Assembly (NCBI RefSeq): GCF_014836325.1
Contig: NZ_JACSQZ010000022.1
Coordinates: 1 to 46,661, forward strand
Length of the DNA: 46,661 nt
Origin: Clostridium gallinarum
Lineage (GTDB): Bacteria; Bacillota; Clostridia; Clostridiales; Clostridiaceae
Direction: 5' to 3'
Shown: piece after piece, positions 1 through 9,868 of the stretch
How positions within the stretch are numbered: position 1 is the stretch's first letter
How the letters are laid out: each line of letters opens with the position of its first letter
Program-made: the position numbers and the translations under genes
Notes under the pieces: generated by a model
What the model was told of the DNA's origin: nothing
Databases searched by the model: none
What the model saw: only the letters and a program-made list of their open reading frames with translations

Positions 1-70
1 GCACGAGTAGTGCCGCCAGTATCATGCCCTTATAGGGCTTAATCAAGCCACCAGCTAAGCTGGTGGTACA
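1..70 (+). mobile_element. IS200/IS605-type right-end-like hairpins (possible omega-RNA 3' end)
   Basis: Three hairpins lie in a row: GCAC/GTGC (1-4 with 10-13), GCCCT/AGGGC (26-30 with 34-38) and a perfect 8-bp stem CCACCAGC/GCTGGTGG (48-55 with 59-66). The block is more GC-rich than its surroundings. Subterminal hairpins are typical of IS200/IS605 ends, and in TnpB-carrying elements the 3' end of the guide RNA scaffold coincides with the right end. No transposase is inside the window; it would lie to the left. The identification is inferred from structure only. It could instead be an unrelated terminator or repeat. Confidence 0.4.
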
Positions 71-97
71 TGACTTAAGTTAAGGATAAGCTACTAA

Positions 98-127
98 TTT
101 ACATAATGATTTAATATTTGTTATAAT
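98..127 (+). promoter_or_regulatory. Putative promoter for the spoVD-ftsW pair
   Basis: TTTACA (98-103) and TATAAT (122-127) are separated by 18 bp, about 50 bp upstream of the penicillin-binding protein start. This fits a vegetative sigma-A type promoter; no sporulation sigma consensus was recognised. Confidence 0.5.
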
Positions 128-175
128 TAAATAATAAAACATATGAAAATATAATAATAACCTTGGGGGTTTAGG

Positions 176-2389
176 ATGGAAAGAAGAGTTAGGAATGCTA
201 AGGTAAAAGGAAGAAGTAGTAATAAGAGTAATTCAAAGGAGAGAGCTTTATATGTAACTATTTTTATTTGTACTATTTTATTATTACTAATAGGTAGATT
301 AACATATATTATGATTTATAAAAGTAAAGAGTACAAACATATGGCACAGGGACAATGGAATTCTCAAGTTACAGTTGAAGCAGATAGAGGAGATATAACA
401 GATAGAAATGGAGCAATTCTTGCTACATCTATTGATGTTTATAGAGTAGATTTAGATTTAGAAGCTATAGAAATACATATGGAGGATGAGGGAGTAACAA
501 AAGATGAAATAGCTGAGCAGTTATCAGAAGCTTCTGGAGTACCTTTAAATGAAGTTAAACAAAAATTAAATACTACAAGTGAAGATGGAACTAAAATAAC
601 AACAAGTACTCTTATTAAAGGGATAGATAAGGAATTAGCAGATAAAATTAAAGCCTTAAATATATATGGAGTTGTTACATCAATTAGTCCTAAAAGATAT
701 TATCCAAATGACAACTTTTTATCTCATGTATTAGGAAGTGTAAATTCAGACAATACAGGATTAAATGGAATTGAGTTACAATATGATTATGAACTTAAGG
801 GTATAGCAGGATATAAAATTGCAGAAGTAGATGGAAGTCTAGATGAATTACCTTTTCAAACAGTAAAATACACTAGTCCAGTTGATGGAAAAACAGTTGC
901 ACTTACTATAGATGAAAATATACAGCTAATTGCTGAAAAAGCAGCAGAAAAAGGTTATGAAGATAATAAGGCTAAAGAAGTAAGTATTGTTGTAATGAAT
1001 CCTAATAATGGAGAAATACTTGCTATGGTTAATAAACCTGATTTTAATCCAAATACTCCTTATGAAGATTATGAAAGCTTTGATGGAGATAATGATTTTG
1101 ATAAACTTCAAAATATGTTTAGAAATGGAGCTATAAGTGATTCTTTTGAGCCAGGATCAACTTTTAAAAACTTTACTTTAGCAGCAGCTTTAGAAGAAGG
1201 AGTTGTAAGTGAAAGTGATACTTTTTATTGTGATGGTGGAGTGAAATTTGGTTCTATAACAATAAAATGTTGGAATACATCTGGACATGGGACTCAAACT
1301 CTTGCACAGATTTTACAAAATTCATGTAATGTAGGATTTATGGAGGTTGGAGCAAGACTTGGAAATGTAAGCTTAAAAAATTATATAGATAAGTTAGGAT
1401 TTGGACAAGTAACAGGTGTTGATTTACCAGGAGAGTCTGAAGGAATAGTTAAATCAGTTAGTGATATGAGTGAGATGGATTTAGCAACTATAGCATTTGG
1501 TCAAACTAATACAGTTAATAGTCTTCAATTATTACAAGCATTCAATGCTATAGCTAATGGTGGAGATTTAATTCAACCTCATATTATGAAAGAAATTAGT
1601 TATAAATCAAGTAACGGTACAAAAGTTATTGATGATGTTTTTACACCAATTGTCAAAGAATCTGTTATATCAGAAGGAACAACAGCAATTATAAGAGATT
1701 ATTTAGAAAGAACAATAAATGCTGGTGGAGAAATTGGAACCTTTATGGGGGATAAGAATAGAAGAGTTGGTGGAAAAACTGGAACAGCTCAAACAGTAGA
1801 TACTGTAAATGGAGGATATTCATCAGATAAATATATAGCTTCAGTTTTATCTTTATATCCAGTTGATGACCCGCAAGTTACAATATATATTAAAGTAGTT
1901 GAACCAAGTGCAGGTCAATATTATGGAGGACCAGTTACTACTCCAATATTAAAGTCATTATATACAGAGTTATTTACTTATATGGATTCCCAAGTATATA
2001 AGGAAAAATATACAGAAAAAGTAAAGGTGGTAGTTCCTGAGTTAAGAGGTAAAAGTATAGATGAAGCAAAGAAGATTTTAGAAGAACTTAATTTAAATAT
2101 TATAATTGATAGTACAGGATCTAAGGTTACTAATATGGAGCCATATCCTGGAGCGTTAGTAGAAGAAGGATCAAATATTAGTGTTAATATAGTAGATGAT
2201 AAAATAGATTCTAATAAGATTATTATGCCAAACTTAAAAGGTAAAACTTTAGAAGAAGCTACGAACATATTAAATAGTCTAAATATAAGTTTTAGAAGTA
2301 ATGGTGTAGGTATAGTAGATGGACAAGATGTTGTAGCTGGAAAGCTTATAGAAAAAGGAACAAAAGTAACATTAAGTTTGAAAGAATAG
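176..2389 (+). CDS. spoVD: Class B penicillin-binding protein with two PASTA domains (SpoVD/PBP2 family)
   Basis: A 737-aa peptidoglycan transpeptidase that cross-links stem peptides on the outer face of the membrane. There is one N-terminal membrane segment (about 24-46), then the RGDITDRNG start of the PBP dimerisation domain (about 71-79). The transpeptidase motifs are all present: STFK (S328, K331), SCN (S383-N385) and KTGT (534-537). Two PASTA repeats begin near VVVPELRGKS and IIMPNLKGKT. The ATG follows GGGGG at 165-169. It is followed after 16 bp by a SEDS glycosyltransferase, so the two probably form one polymerase/transpeptidase pair. Whether it serves vegetative septation or spore cortex (SpoVD) cannot be told from sequence alone; the spoVD symbol follows usual clostridial naming. 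Confidence 0.9.
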   Translation: MERRVRNAKVKGRSSNKSNSKERALYVTIFICTILLLLIGRLTYIMIYKSKEYKHMAQGQWNSQVTVEADRGDITDRNGAILATSIDVYRVDLDLEAIEIHMEDEGVTKDEIAEQLSEASGVPLNEVKQKLNTTSEDGTKITTSTLIKGIDKELADKIKALNIYGVVTSISPKRYYPNDNFLSHVLGSVNSDNTGLNGIELQYDYELKGIAGYKIAEVDGSLDELPFQTVKYTSPVDGKTVALTIDENIQLIAEKAAEKGYEDNKAKEVSIVVMNPNNGEILAMVNKPDFNPNTPYEDYESFDGDNDFDKLQNMFRNGAISDSFEPGSTFKNFTLAAALEEGVVSESDTFYCDGGVKFGSITIKCWNTSGHGTQTLAQILQNSCNVGFMEVGARLGNVSLKNYIDKLGFGQVTGVDLPGESEGIVKSVSDMSEMDLATIAFGQTNTVNSLQLLQAFNAIANGGDLIQPHIMKEISYKSSNGTKVIDDVFTPIVKESVISEGTTAIIRDYLERTINAGGEIGTFMGDKNRRVGGKTGTAQTVDTVNGGYSSDKYIASVLSLYPVDDPQVTIYIKVVEPSAGQYYGGPVTTPILKSLYTELFTYMDSQVYKEKYTEKVKVVVPELRGKSIDEAKKILEELNLNIIIDSTGSKVTNMEPYPGALVEEGSNISVNIVDDKIDSNKIIMPNLKGKTLEEATNILNSLNISFRSNGVGIVDGQDVVAGKLIEKGTKVTLSLKE

Positions 2390-2405
2390 GATGATTGGAG
2401 ATAAA

Positions 2406-3572
2406 ATGAATAAAGTTAAAAGAACTAATATAAAAAAGGAGAGAAATTTAAAAAGAAGGAAAAAGAAGTATAGTATGAAGAGCATAGATTATGGACTATT
2501 ATGTGGTATATTTCTATTGCTTTTTATAGGAATAGTTATGGTATATTCTTCAAGTTCATATTATGCTTTATATCAAAAGGATGTATATAATTCTGATTTT
2601 TATTTTATTAAAGAAATAACATGGGCTATAGTAGGAATAATAGGTATGTTTATTACTATGTCTTTAGATTATCATATATATAAGAAATGGACTCCGTGGT
2701 TAGTATTAATTACATTAGGTTTCTTAGTAATAGTATTATTTATAGGGGCAAATATAAATGGTGCAAGTAGGTGGATAAGATTTGGTCCTTTATCTTTCCA
2801 ACCTTCTGAACTAGCTAAGTATGTAGTTGTATTATATTTAGCATTACTTATAGATAGAAGAAAAGGTAAGATAAGAAAATTTAAAGAAGGAACTCTTTTC
2901 TATTTATGTGTAGCAGGGGTTTTTGCAGGATTAATATTACTTCAAAAAAACCTAAGTATAACAGCAATAGTTATGATGGTAGCTTGTGTAATGATATTAG
3001 TTGGAGGAGCTAAGCTTAGTCATTTATTTTCATTAGTACCAATAGGTATAGCAGCAGGTATTGGACTTATATTTACACAAAGCTATAGAGTAAAAAGATT
3101 AACTAGTTTTTTAAACCCTTGGGCAGATACATCACAAGATAGTTATCAGTTAATACAATCTTTTTATGCATTAGGTTCAGGGGGGATTTTTGGAGTTGGG
3201 CTTGGCAATTCAAGACAAAAAGCTTTATTTATGCCAGAACCTCATAATGATTTTATTTTTGCTATAATAGGTGAAGAACTTGGGTTAATTGGCTGTATTG
3301 CTATAATATGTATTTTTATTTTTATAATAACAAAAGGTGTAAGTATAGCAATTCAAGCTAGAGATAATTATGGATTATTATTAGGCATAGGAATAATTTC
3401 TGTTATAGCTATTCAGGCCATAATCAATATTGCAGTAGTAACTGGTTCTATGCCAGTAACTGGAGTTCCAATGCCTTTTATTAGTTATGGAGGAACTTCT
3501 CTCGTATTTAACTTAGGAGCCGTTGGAATACTGCTCAATATATCTAGACAGAGTAAGGAAGAAGAATTTTAA
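2406..3572 (+). CDS. ftsW: SEDS peptidoglycan glycosyltransferase (FtsW/SpoVE family)
   Basis: A 388-aa polytopic membrane protein that polymerises lipid II into glycan strands. SEDS signatures are visible: GASRWIRFGPLSFQPSELAK in the first half and VPMPFISYGGTS near the C-terminus. The N-terminus is basic and cytoplasmic. An in-frame ATG at 2391 lies two bases after the upstream stop but has no good ribosome binding site; GGAG at 2397-2400 is 5 bp before the ATG at 2406, so that start is preferred. It is co-transcribed with the class B PBP and closed by a strong terminator. FtsW, RodA and SpoVE are paralogues; the FtsW/SpoVE assignment comes from the PBP partner. Confidence 0.88.
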   Translation: MNKVKRTNIKKERNLKRRKKKYSMKSIDYGLLCGIFLLLFIGIVMVYSSSSYYALYQKDVYNSDFYFIKEITWAIVGIIGMFITMSLDYHIYKKWTPWLVLITLGFLVIVLFIGANINGASRWIRFGPLSFQPSELAKYVVVLYLALLIDRRKGKIRKFKEGTLFYLCVAGVFAGLILLQKNLSITAIVMMVACVMILVGGAKLSHLFSLVPIGIAAGIGLIFTQSYRVKRLTSFLNPWADTSQDSYQLIQSFYALGSGGIFGVGLGNSRQKALFMPEPHNDFIFAIIGEELGLIGCIAIICIFIFIITKGVSIAIQARDNYGLLLGIGIISVIAIQAIINIAVVTGSMPVTGVPMPFISYGGTSLVFNLGAVGILLNISRQSKEEEF

Positions 3573-3599
3573 AGGCTGCTTAAGCAGCCTTATTTTTTT
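3572..3599 (+). terminator. Intrinsic terminator after ftsW
   Basis: GGCTGC/GCAGCC stem inside a perfect 20-bp palindrome (3572-3591), followed by a T-run at 3593-3599. It separates the cell-wall pair from ruvA. Confidence 0.9.
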
Positions 3600-3678
3600 G
3601 CCTTGAATTATTTTAGCTATAATGATAAAGTATAGTGTAGATTAAAATGGTTAATAAGCATGAAGGAGGGGTAGTTGT

Positions 3679-4284
3679 ATGTATGAATACATTGTAGGAA
3701 AATATAAAGGAATAAATAAGGATTATATAATTGTTGAGAATAATGGAATTGGATATAAAATTTTTACTTCAGGAGCAACTATGGCATCTATGCCTAAAAT
3801 TGATGAAGAAGTTAAAGTTTTTCTTGAGCAAATAGTTAGAGAAGATTTCTTAGGATTATATGGCTTTGATACTAAAGAAGAACTTGAGATGTTTAAGCTT
3901 CTGATATCTATAAATGGAGTAGGTTCAAAGGCAGCGCTATCTCTACTTTCTATTAGTAGAATAAATAATTTAAGATATGCAATTATGATGGGAGACGAAA
4001 AACATTTATGTAAGGCTCCTGGAATAGGAAAGAAAACAGCAGGAAGAATTATTTTAGAACTTAAAGATAAGATTAAGAAAGAAGATTTAGCAGAAGGAAT
4101 TGAAAATTCAGGTGAATTTGAAGATATAATCCCACAAAATGCAAGTAATATAGCAGAAGCCTTAGGAGCTTTATTAGCACTTGGATATTCTGAAAAAGAA
4201 GCTGAAATTGCACTTAAAAAAGTTGATAAAACTGATACTTTGGAGAATATAATAAAGAATTGCTTAAAAGTTCTTATGGGATAG
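3679..4284 (+). CDS. ruvA: Holliday junction branch migration protein RuvA
   Basis: A 201-aa protein that binds four-way DNA junctions as a tetramer and loads RuvB. The N-terminal OB-fold starts [11 protein letters not shown]. The two helix-hairpin-helix motifs are visible as [15 protein letters not shown] and [16 protein letters not shown]. The C-terminal flexible third domain (about 155-201) contacts RuvB. Length is normal for the family. AAGGAGGGG (3663-3671) is a near-perfect ribosome binding site. It is the first gene of a ruvA-ruvB-queA-tgt run, with 10 bp between ruvA and ruvB; no ruvC is seen, as is usual in Firmicutes, which use RecU. Confidence 0.97.
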   Translation: MYEYIVGKYKGINKDYIIVENNGIGYKIFTSGATMASMPKIDEEVKVFLEQIVREDFLGLYGFDTKEELEMFKLLISINGVGSKAALSLLSISRINNLRYAIMMGDEKHLCKAPGIGKKTAGRIILELKDKIKKEDLAEGIENSGEFEDIIPQNASNIAEALGALLALGYSEKEAEIALKKVDKTDTLENIIKNCLKVLMG

Positions 4285-4294
4285 GGGTGATTTT

Positions 4295-5320
4295 ATGGAA
4301 AGAATAATAACACCACAAGAAATTTTTGAGGATGGAAGTACTTTAAGTTTAAGACCACAAAGTTTAGAGGAATATATAGGTCAAGATAAAGTAAAAGAAA
4401 GACTAAATATATTTATTAAGGCAGCACAAAATAGAAATGAAGCTTTAGACCATGTTCTTTTATATGGGCCTCCTGGTCTTGGAAAAACAACTTTAGCTAA
4501 TATAATAGCAAAGGAAATGAATGGTGAACTTAAGATAACATCAGGACCTGCTATAGAAAGAGCAGGAGACTTAGCTGCTATTTTAACAACTTTAAAAGAT
4601 AATGATGTTTTGTTTATAGATGAAATTCATAGATTAAATAGAAATGTTGAAGAAATATTATATCCTGCTATGGAAGATTATGTTCTTGATATAGTAATAG
4701 GAAAAGGAGCGGCCGCAAAATCAATTAGATTGGACTTACCTAAGTTTACTCTAATAGGTGCTACAACTAGAATAGGAATGCTTACATCTCCTCTTAGAGA
4801 TAGATTTGGTGTTCTTTGTGATATGCAATATTATACAGAAGAGCAATTAAAGGAAATTATTATAAGATCAGCTTTTGTTCTTAATTGTGATATAACAGAA
4901 GAAGGAGCCTATGAATTAGCAAGACGTTCAAGAGGAACACCTAGAATAGCAAATAGATTATTAAAGAGAGTTAGAGATTATGCAGAAGTATATTCTAATT
5001 CATTAATAAGTTATAAAGAAGCAAAAGCAGCTTTAGAATTGTTAGAAGTTGATAATAAAGGCTTTGATAGAGTTGATAATAAAATTTTAGAAGCTATAAT
5101 TGATAATTTTAATGGTGGTCCTGTAGGAATAGAAACTTTATCTTATTTTATTGGTGAAGAACTTGGTACTATAGAGGATGTATATGAACCTTATTTATTA
5201 CAAACAGGTTTTATTGTAAGGACTTCTAGAGGAAGAATAGCAACTGATAAGGCTTATGAACATTTAGGGAGAAGTAAAAACAAAAGAAAAATTGCAGGAG
5301 AACAACAAAAATTATTTTGA
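4295..5320 (+). CDS. ruvB: Holliday junction helicase RuvB
   Basis: A 341-aa AAA+ hexameric motor that drives branch migration with RuvA. The Walker A motif [11 protein letters not shown] (about 59-69), Walker B/DEIHRL, sensor GATTRIG and the SPLRDRFG arginine-finger segment are all present. The C-terminal winged-helix domain follows ([25 protein letters not shown]). Family-typical length. It begins 10 bp after ruvA and is probably translated from the same mRNA. Confidence 0.98.
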   Translation: MERIITPQEIFEDGSTLSLRPQSLEEYIGQDKVKERLNIFIKAAQNRNEALDHVLLYGPPGLGKTTLANIIAKEMNGELKITSGPAIERAGDLAAILTTLKDNDVLFIDEIHRLNRNVEEILYPAMEDYVLDIVIGKGAAAKSIRLDLPKFTLIGATTRIGMLTSPLRDRFGVLCDMQYYTEEQLKEIIIRSAFVLNCDITEEGAYELARRSRGTPRIANRLLKRVRDYAEVYSNSLISYKEAKAALELLEVDNKGFDRVDNKILEAIIDNFNGGPVGIETLSYFIGEELGTIEDVYEPYLLQTGFIVRTSRGRIATDKAYEHLGRSKNKRKIAGEQQKLF

Positions 5321-5353
5321 TAAATATACTATAAAAAACAAGGAGATAATAAA

Positions 5354-6382
5354 ATGAAGGTTAGTGATTTTGATTTTTATCTACCAGAAGAATTAATAGC
5401 ACAACATCCCTTAGAAAAAAGAGATGCTTCAAAATTAATGGTTTTAGATAAAATGACGGGAAGTATAGAACATAAATCTTTCCATGATGTAATAGAATAT
5501 TTAAATGAAGGAGATACATTAGTTTTAAATAACACTAGGGTAATGCCTGCAAGATTAATTGGAGAAAAAGAAGAAACTGGTGGGAAAATTGAATTCTTAC
5601 TTTTAAAGAGAGTAGAAGGAGATAAGTGGGAATGTCTTGCAAAGCCAGGAAAGAAAGCTAAAATTGGGCAAAGTTTTACCTTTGGTGAAGGAAAATTAAA
5701 ATGCAAGGTAGTAGATATAGTTGAAGAAGGAAATAGAATAATAGAGTTTTCTTATGACGGTATATTTGAACAAGTTTTAGATGAATTAGGAGAAATGCCT
5801 CTACCACCATATATTACTGAAAAACTAGATGATAAAGAAAGATATCAAACAGTATATTCAAAGGAAAAGGGCTCAGCAGCAGCACCTACAGCAGGACTTC
5901 ATTTTACTGAAGAATTATTAAATGAAATCAAGAAAAAAGGAGTTAATATAGCTTATTTAACTCTTCATGTAGGCCTTGGTACCTTTAGACCTGTTAAGGT
6001 TGATGACATTAATGAACATATTATGCACTCTGAGTATTATCATTTAGATAAAGAAAATGCTGATTTAATAAATGAAACTAAAAAAAGAGGAAATAAAATA
6101 ATAGCAGTTGGAACAACATCTACTAGAACTTTAGAAACTATAGGAGATGAAAATGGCTTTGTTAGAGAACAAAGTGGGTGGACTGATATATTTATTTATC
6201 CAGGATATAAATATAAGGTTATAGATGAATTAATTACAAATTTCCACTTGCCGGAATCTACACTAATTATGTTAGTTTCTGCATTAGCAGGTAAGGAAAA
6301 TGTAATGAATGCTTATAATACAGCTGTAAAAGAAGAATATAGATTTTTCTCCTTTGGAGATTCTATGATCATTAAAGAGTAA
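5354..6382 (+). CDS. queA: S-adenosylmethionine:tRNA ribosyltransferase-isomerase QueA
   Basis: A 342-aa enzyme that transfers the ribosyl moiety of SAM to preQ1 at position 34 of GUN-anticodon tRNAs, forming epoxyqueuosine. Recognisable segments are the N-terminus [18 protein letters not shown], the [11 protein letters not shown] stretch, [14 protein letters not shown] and [19 protein letters not shown]. The ribosome binding site is AAGGAG, upstream of the ATG at 5354. It sits between ruvB and tgt, the enzyme acting just before it in the queuosine pathway. Confidence 0.98.
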   Translation: MKVSDFDFYLPEELIAQHPLEKRDASKLMVLDKMTGSIEHKSFHDVIEYLNEGDTLVLNNTRVMPARLIGEKEETGGKIEFLLLKRVEGDKWECLAKPGKKAKIGQSFTFGEGKLKCKVVDIVEEGNRIIEFSYDGIFEQVLDELGEMPLPPYITEKLDDKERYQTVYSKEKGSAAAPTAGLHFTEELLNEIKKKGVNIAYLTLHVGLGTFRPVKVDDINEHIMHSEYYHLDKENADLINETKKRGNKIIAVGTTSTRTLETIGDENGFVREQSGWTDIFIYPGYKYKVIDELITNFHLPESTLIMLVSALAGKENVMNAYNTAVKEEYRFFSFGDSMIIKE

Positions 6383-6402
6383 CAAGAAGAGGAAGTGAAA
6401 AT

Positions 6403-7545
<1,143 letters not shown>

Positions 7546-7569
7546 AGTATTAAACCTTTGTTAACATAA

Positions 7570-7598
7570 TTGACAGTGCTTGTTAAATATTATATTAT
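7570..7598 (+). promoter_or_regulatory. Putative promoter for yajC
   Basis: Consensus TTGACA (7570-7575), a 17-bp spacer and TATTAT (7593-7598), ending 32 bp upstream of the yajC ATG. Confidence 0.55.
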
Positions 7599-7630
7599 TG
7601 AGTTATTAAAAAATGAAGGGAATGAAATAA

Positions 7631-7906
7631 ATGCAAGCTATATTATCACTAGTATTACCTTTTGCTTTAATGTTTGCTCTTATGTATTTTTTATTAATAC
7701 TACCAGAAAAGAAAAGAACAAAGAAGTATAATGAAATGTTAACTGCTTTAGCAAAAAATGATGAGATAGTTACAAGAGGCGGAATAATGGGTAAGATTAT
7801 AATAGTTGAAGATGATTATGTTATAATTGAAACTAGCGCTGAAAGAACTAAAATAAAAATTGCTAAGAATGGAATAGCAACAAAAGTAAATAAAGTAGAA
7901 CAATAA
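7631..7906 (+). CDS. yajC: Preprotein translocase subunit YajC
   Basis: A 91-aa small membrane protein associated with SecDF and the Sec translocon. One N-terminal membrane segment (about 6-24, ending in YFLLILPEKKRTKK) is followed by the conserved cytoplasmic domain with TALAKNDEIVTRGGIMGKI. It lies upstream of secD and secF, separated from them by one small membrane-protein gene and a repeat. Family-typical length and context. Confidence 0.95.
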   Translation: MQAILSLVLPFALMFALMYFLLILPEKKRTKKYNEMLTALAKNDEIVTRGGIMGKIIIVEDDYVIIETSAERTKIKIAKNGIATKVNKVEQ

Positions 7907-7914
7907 GAATAATG

Positions 7915-7956
7915 CCCCCTAGTTAATCATAAAATTGATACTAGGGGGTGATTTTT
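7915..7956 (+). promoter_or_regulatory. Hairpin sequestering the ribosome binding site of the next gene
   Basis: CCCCCTAGT (7915-7923) pairs perfectly with ACTAGGGGG (7940-7948), and an inner ATCA/TGAT helix (7926-7929 with 7936-7939) extends the stem after a 2-nt bulge. The 3' arm contains the AGGGGG ribosome binding site of the gene starting at 7957. TGATTTTTA follows directly, so the element could also act as a terminator or attenuator between yajC and the downstream gene. Confidence 0.7.
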
Positions 7957-8325
7957 ATGGAATGGATAAGTTATTTTAAAAGTGTATTAAAAGGATTAGT
8001 ATGGGCACTTGTAATTACTATAGTAGCAACGATTATTTTTTCTTTTGTAATGAATAAATTCCCAATTGGAGAAAAAATATTTAATATAATATATGTAGTA
8101 ATTTCGTGTTTAGCATTAGTCTTAGGTTCTGTAGTAGCAGTAAAATCATATGGTAGTAAAGGGTGGATTGTAGGACTAGCTGTAGGATGTATTTTTTACA
8201 TAGTCTTATATTTTATAGGTATAATATTTGGAGCAGAAGCTACATTAACTATTTATGATTTTATAAAATTTACATTATGTATATTTATAGGACTTTTATC
8301 AGGGATGCTTGGAATAAACCTTTAA
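7957..8325 (+). CDS. Small four-helix membrane protein, TIGR04086-like
   Basis: A 122-aa hydrophobic protein with about four predicted membrane segments (VWALVITIVATIIFSFVM, IIYVVISCLALVLGSVVAV, IVGLAVGCIFYIVLYFIG and a C-terminal one). It resembles the TIGR04086 family, whose genes are often found after yajC in Firmicutes; its function is unknown. GTG at 7948 is in frame, but AGGGGG (7943-7948) is spaced correctly for ATG at 7957, so the latter is chosen. Translation may depend on melting the hairpin described at 7915-7956. A role near the Sec machinery is suggested only by position. Confidence 0.7.
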   Translation: MEWISYFKSVLKGLVWALVITIVATIIFSFVMNKFPIGEKIFNIIYVVISCLALVLGSVVAVKSYGSKGWIVGLAVGCIFYIVLYFIGIIFGAEATLTIYDFIKFTLCIFIGLLSGMLGINL

Positions 8326-8456
8326 AAAATTAAAAATGAATAATTAAGAATGAAGAATTAATGAAAAAACTCCTATAGGAGTTTTGAAATTAGTTATCTA
8401 ATATAATTTATTCTAAATTATATTAGATAACTTAGGCCAATTCTTCATTTTTATTT
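8326..8456. repeat. MITE-like palindromic repeat, copy 1
   Basis: The left end (AATTAAGAATGAAGAATTAA at 8342-8361) and right end (AATTCTTCATTTTTA at 8439-8453) are inverted copies of one another and resemble the ends of the elements at 34665, 35694 and 39057. Inside are AAAACTCC/GGAGTTTT (8366-8373 with 8378-8385) and a perfect 18-bp inverted repeat (8392-8409 with 8415-8432). No coding sequence. The element fills most of the gap before secD and probably ends transcription from yajC. Confidence 0.6.
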
Positions 8457-8608
8457 TGCAAAAATTAAAATAAAAATTAAATATTTATATTAATTGATAA
8501 ATTTTAGTATAATACATGGTAATAAAATACAAAGAATATAAAAAGTTGTTGATATTACTTAACATAAGTAATATAATTTAAATGAAAATGTACCAGAGGG
8601 GGAAGAAC

Positions 8609-9868
8609 ATGAAAGGGAGAAGTAAAAGCAAAAGCTTAACATTATTTGTACTTTGTATAATTGCTATTATCTCACTAGCATTTGCTGGCTTTAAAGGATT
8701 TGTTGTAGCAGGATGGGAATTTAAGTCTTTTGATAAAGCAATAACAAAGGGCCTTGATCTTCAGGGCGGGGTTTCAGTTTTGATGGAAATACAAGAAGAT
8801 GATGTTTCGTATGATGTACGTCAAAGAACAAAACAATTATTAGAACTTAGAGTTAATAAAATTGGAGTAGCAGAAACTGTAGTTACTGAAGAAGGAGATA
8901 AAAGAATAAGAATTGATATACCAGGGGCTTATGATTCAAATGAAATAGTTGAAAGTTTAAGTAAAACTGGAAACTTAGAATTTAAAGATGCTGATGGTAA
9001 TGTTGTTTTAACAGGAAAAGATATTGAAAAGGCAACATCAATTTTAGATGATACTTCAAGTCCGGTAGTATCATTAGAGTTAAATGATGAAGGGCAAAGT
9101 AAATTTGCTGAAGTAACAGCAAATAATATCGGAAAAACTATTAGTATTTATATGGATGATGAATTAGTTTCATCGCCAGTAGTTCAAAGTACAATTACTA
9201 ATGGTAAAGCTGTAATTAATGGAATGTCGTCAATGGATGAAGCAACAAAGTTAGCTGGAATAATAAGTTCAGGTGCATTACCAGTTACAATTAAAGCTGT
9301 TTCTACTGAAAGTGTAGGAGCACAATTAGGTTCAGAGGCTCTTCCTAATGCTTTAAAGGCTGGAGCAATTGGAGTAGGCTTAATATTCTTATTTATGATA
9401 GTTTATTATAGATTACCAGGGATTTTTGCAAGCATAGCATTAACTTTATATATAACTTTACTTCTTATAGTATTTGCAGAAATGAGGGTAGCTTTAACTT
9501 TACCTGGAATTGCAGCTTTCTTATTAACAATTGGAATGGCTGTTGATGCGAATATACTAATATTTGAAAGAATTAGAGAAGAACTAACAAAAGGAATATC
9601 AATTAAAAGTGCTGTTAAAGCAGGATTTGAAAATGCTATGTCATCAATAGTTGATTCAAATTCAACAACTTTTATAGCAGCTTTAATACTATATTTTATA
9701 GGTTCAGGATCAGTTAAAGGATTTGCAGTTACACTGATGATAGGAATTATTTTAAGTTTATTTACAGCTTTAATAGTAACAAAGGTACTAATTAATTTAG
9801 CCGTAGATATAGGACTTTTAAAAAATCTTGGACAATTCAGAGTAAAAAGGGGGGCTAAGAATGCTTAA
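8609..9868 (+). CDS. secD: Protein translocase subunit SecD
   Basis: A 419-aa membrane protein that with SecF uses the proton or sodium motive force to aid late steps of Sec export. The N-terminal membrane helix is followed by GLDLQGGVSVLMEI, the extracellular P1 region and the SecD/RND membrane core (VYYRLPGIFASIALTLY, GIAAFLLTIGMAVDANILIFERIREE). An in-frame ATG at 8582 lacks a ribosome binding site; AGGGGGA just upstream of ATG 8609 sets the start. It overlaps secF by 8 bp. Confidence 0.96.
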   Translation: MKGRSKSKSLTLFVLCIIAIISLAFAGFKGFVVAGWEFKSFDKAITKGLDLQGGVSVLMEIQEDDVSYDVRQRTKQLLELRVNKIGVAETVVTEEGDKRIRIDIPGAYDSNEIVESLSKTGNLEFKDADGNVVLTGKDIEKATSILDDTSSPVVSLELNDEGQSKFAEVTANNIGKTISIYMDDELVSSPVVQSTITNGKAVINGMSSMDEATKLAGIISSGALPVTIKAVSTESVGAQLGSEALPNALKAGAIGVGLIFLFMIVYYRLPGIFASIALTLYITLLLIVFAEMRVALTLPGIAAFLLTIGMAVDANILIFERIREELTKGISIKSAVKAGFENAMSSIVDSNSTTFIAALILYFIGSGSVKGFAVTLMIGIILSLFTALIVTKVLINLAVDIGLLKNLGQFRVKRGAKNA

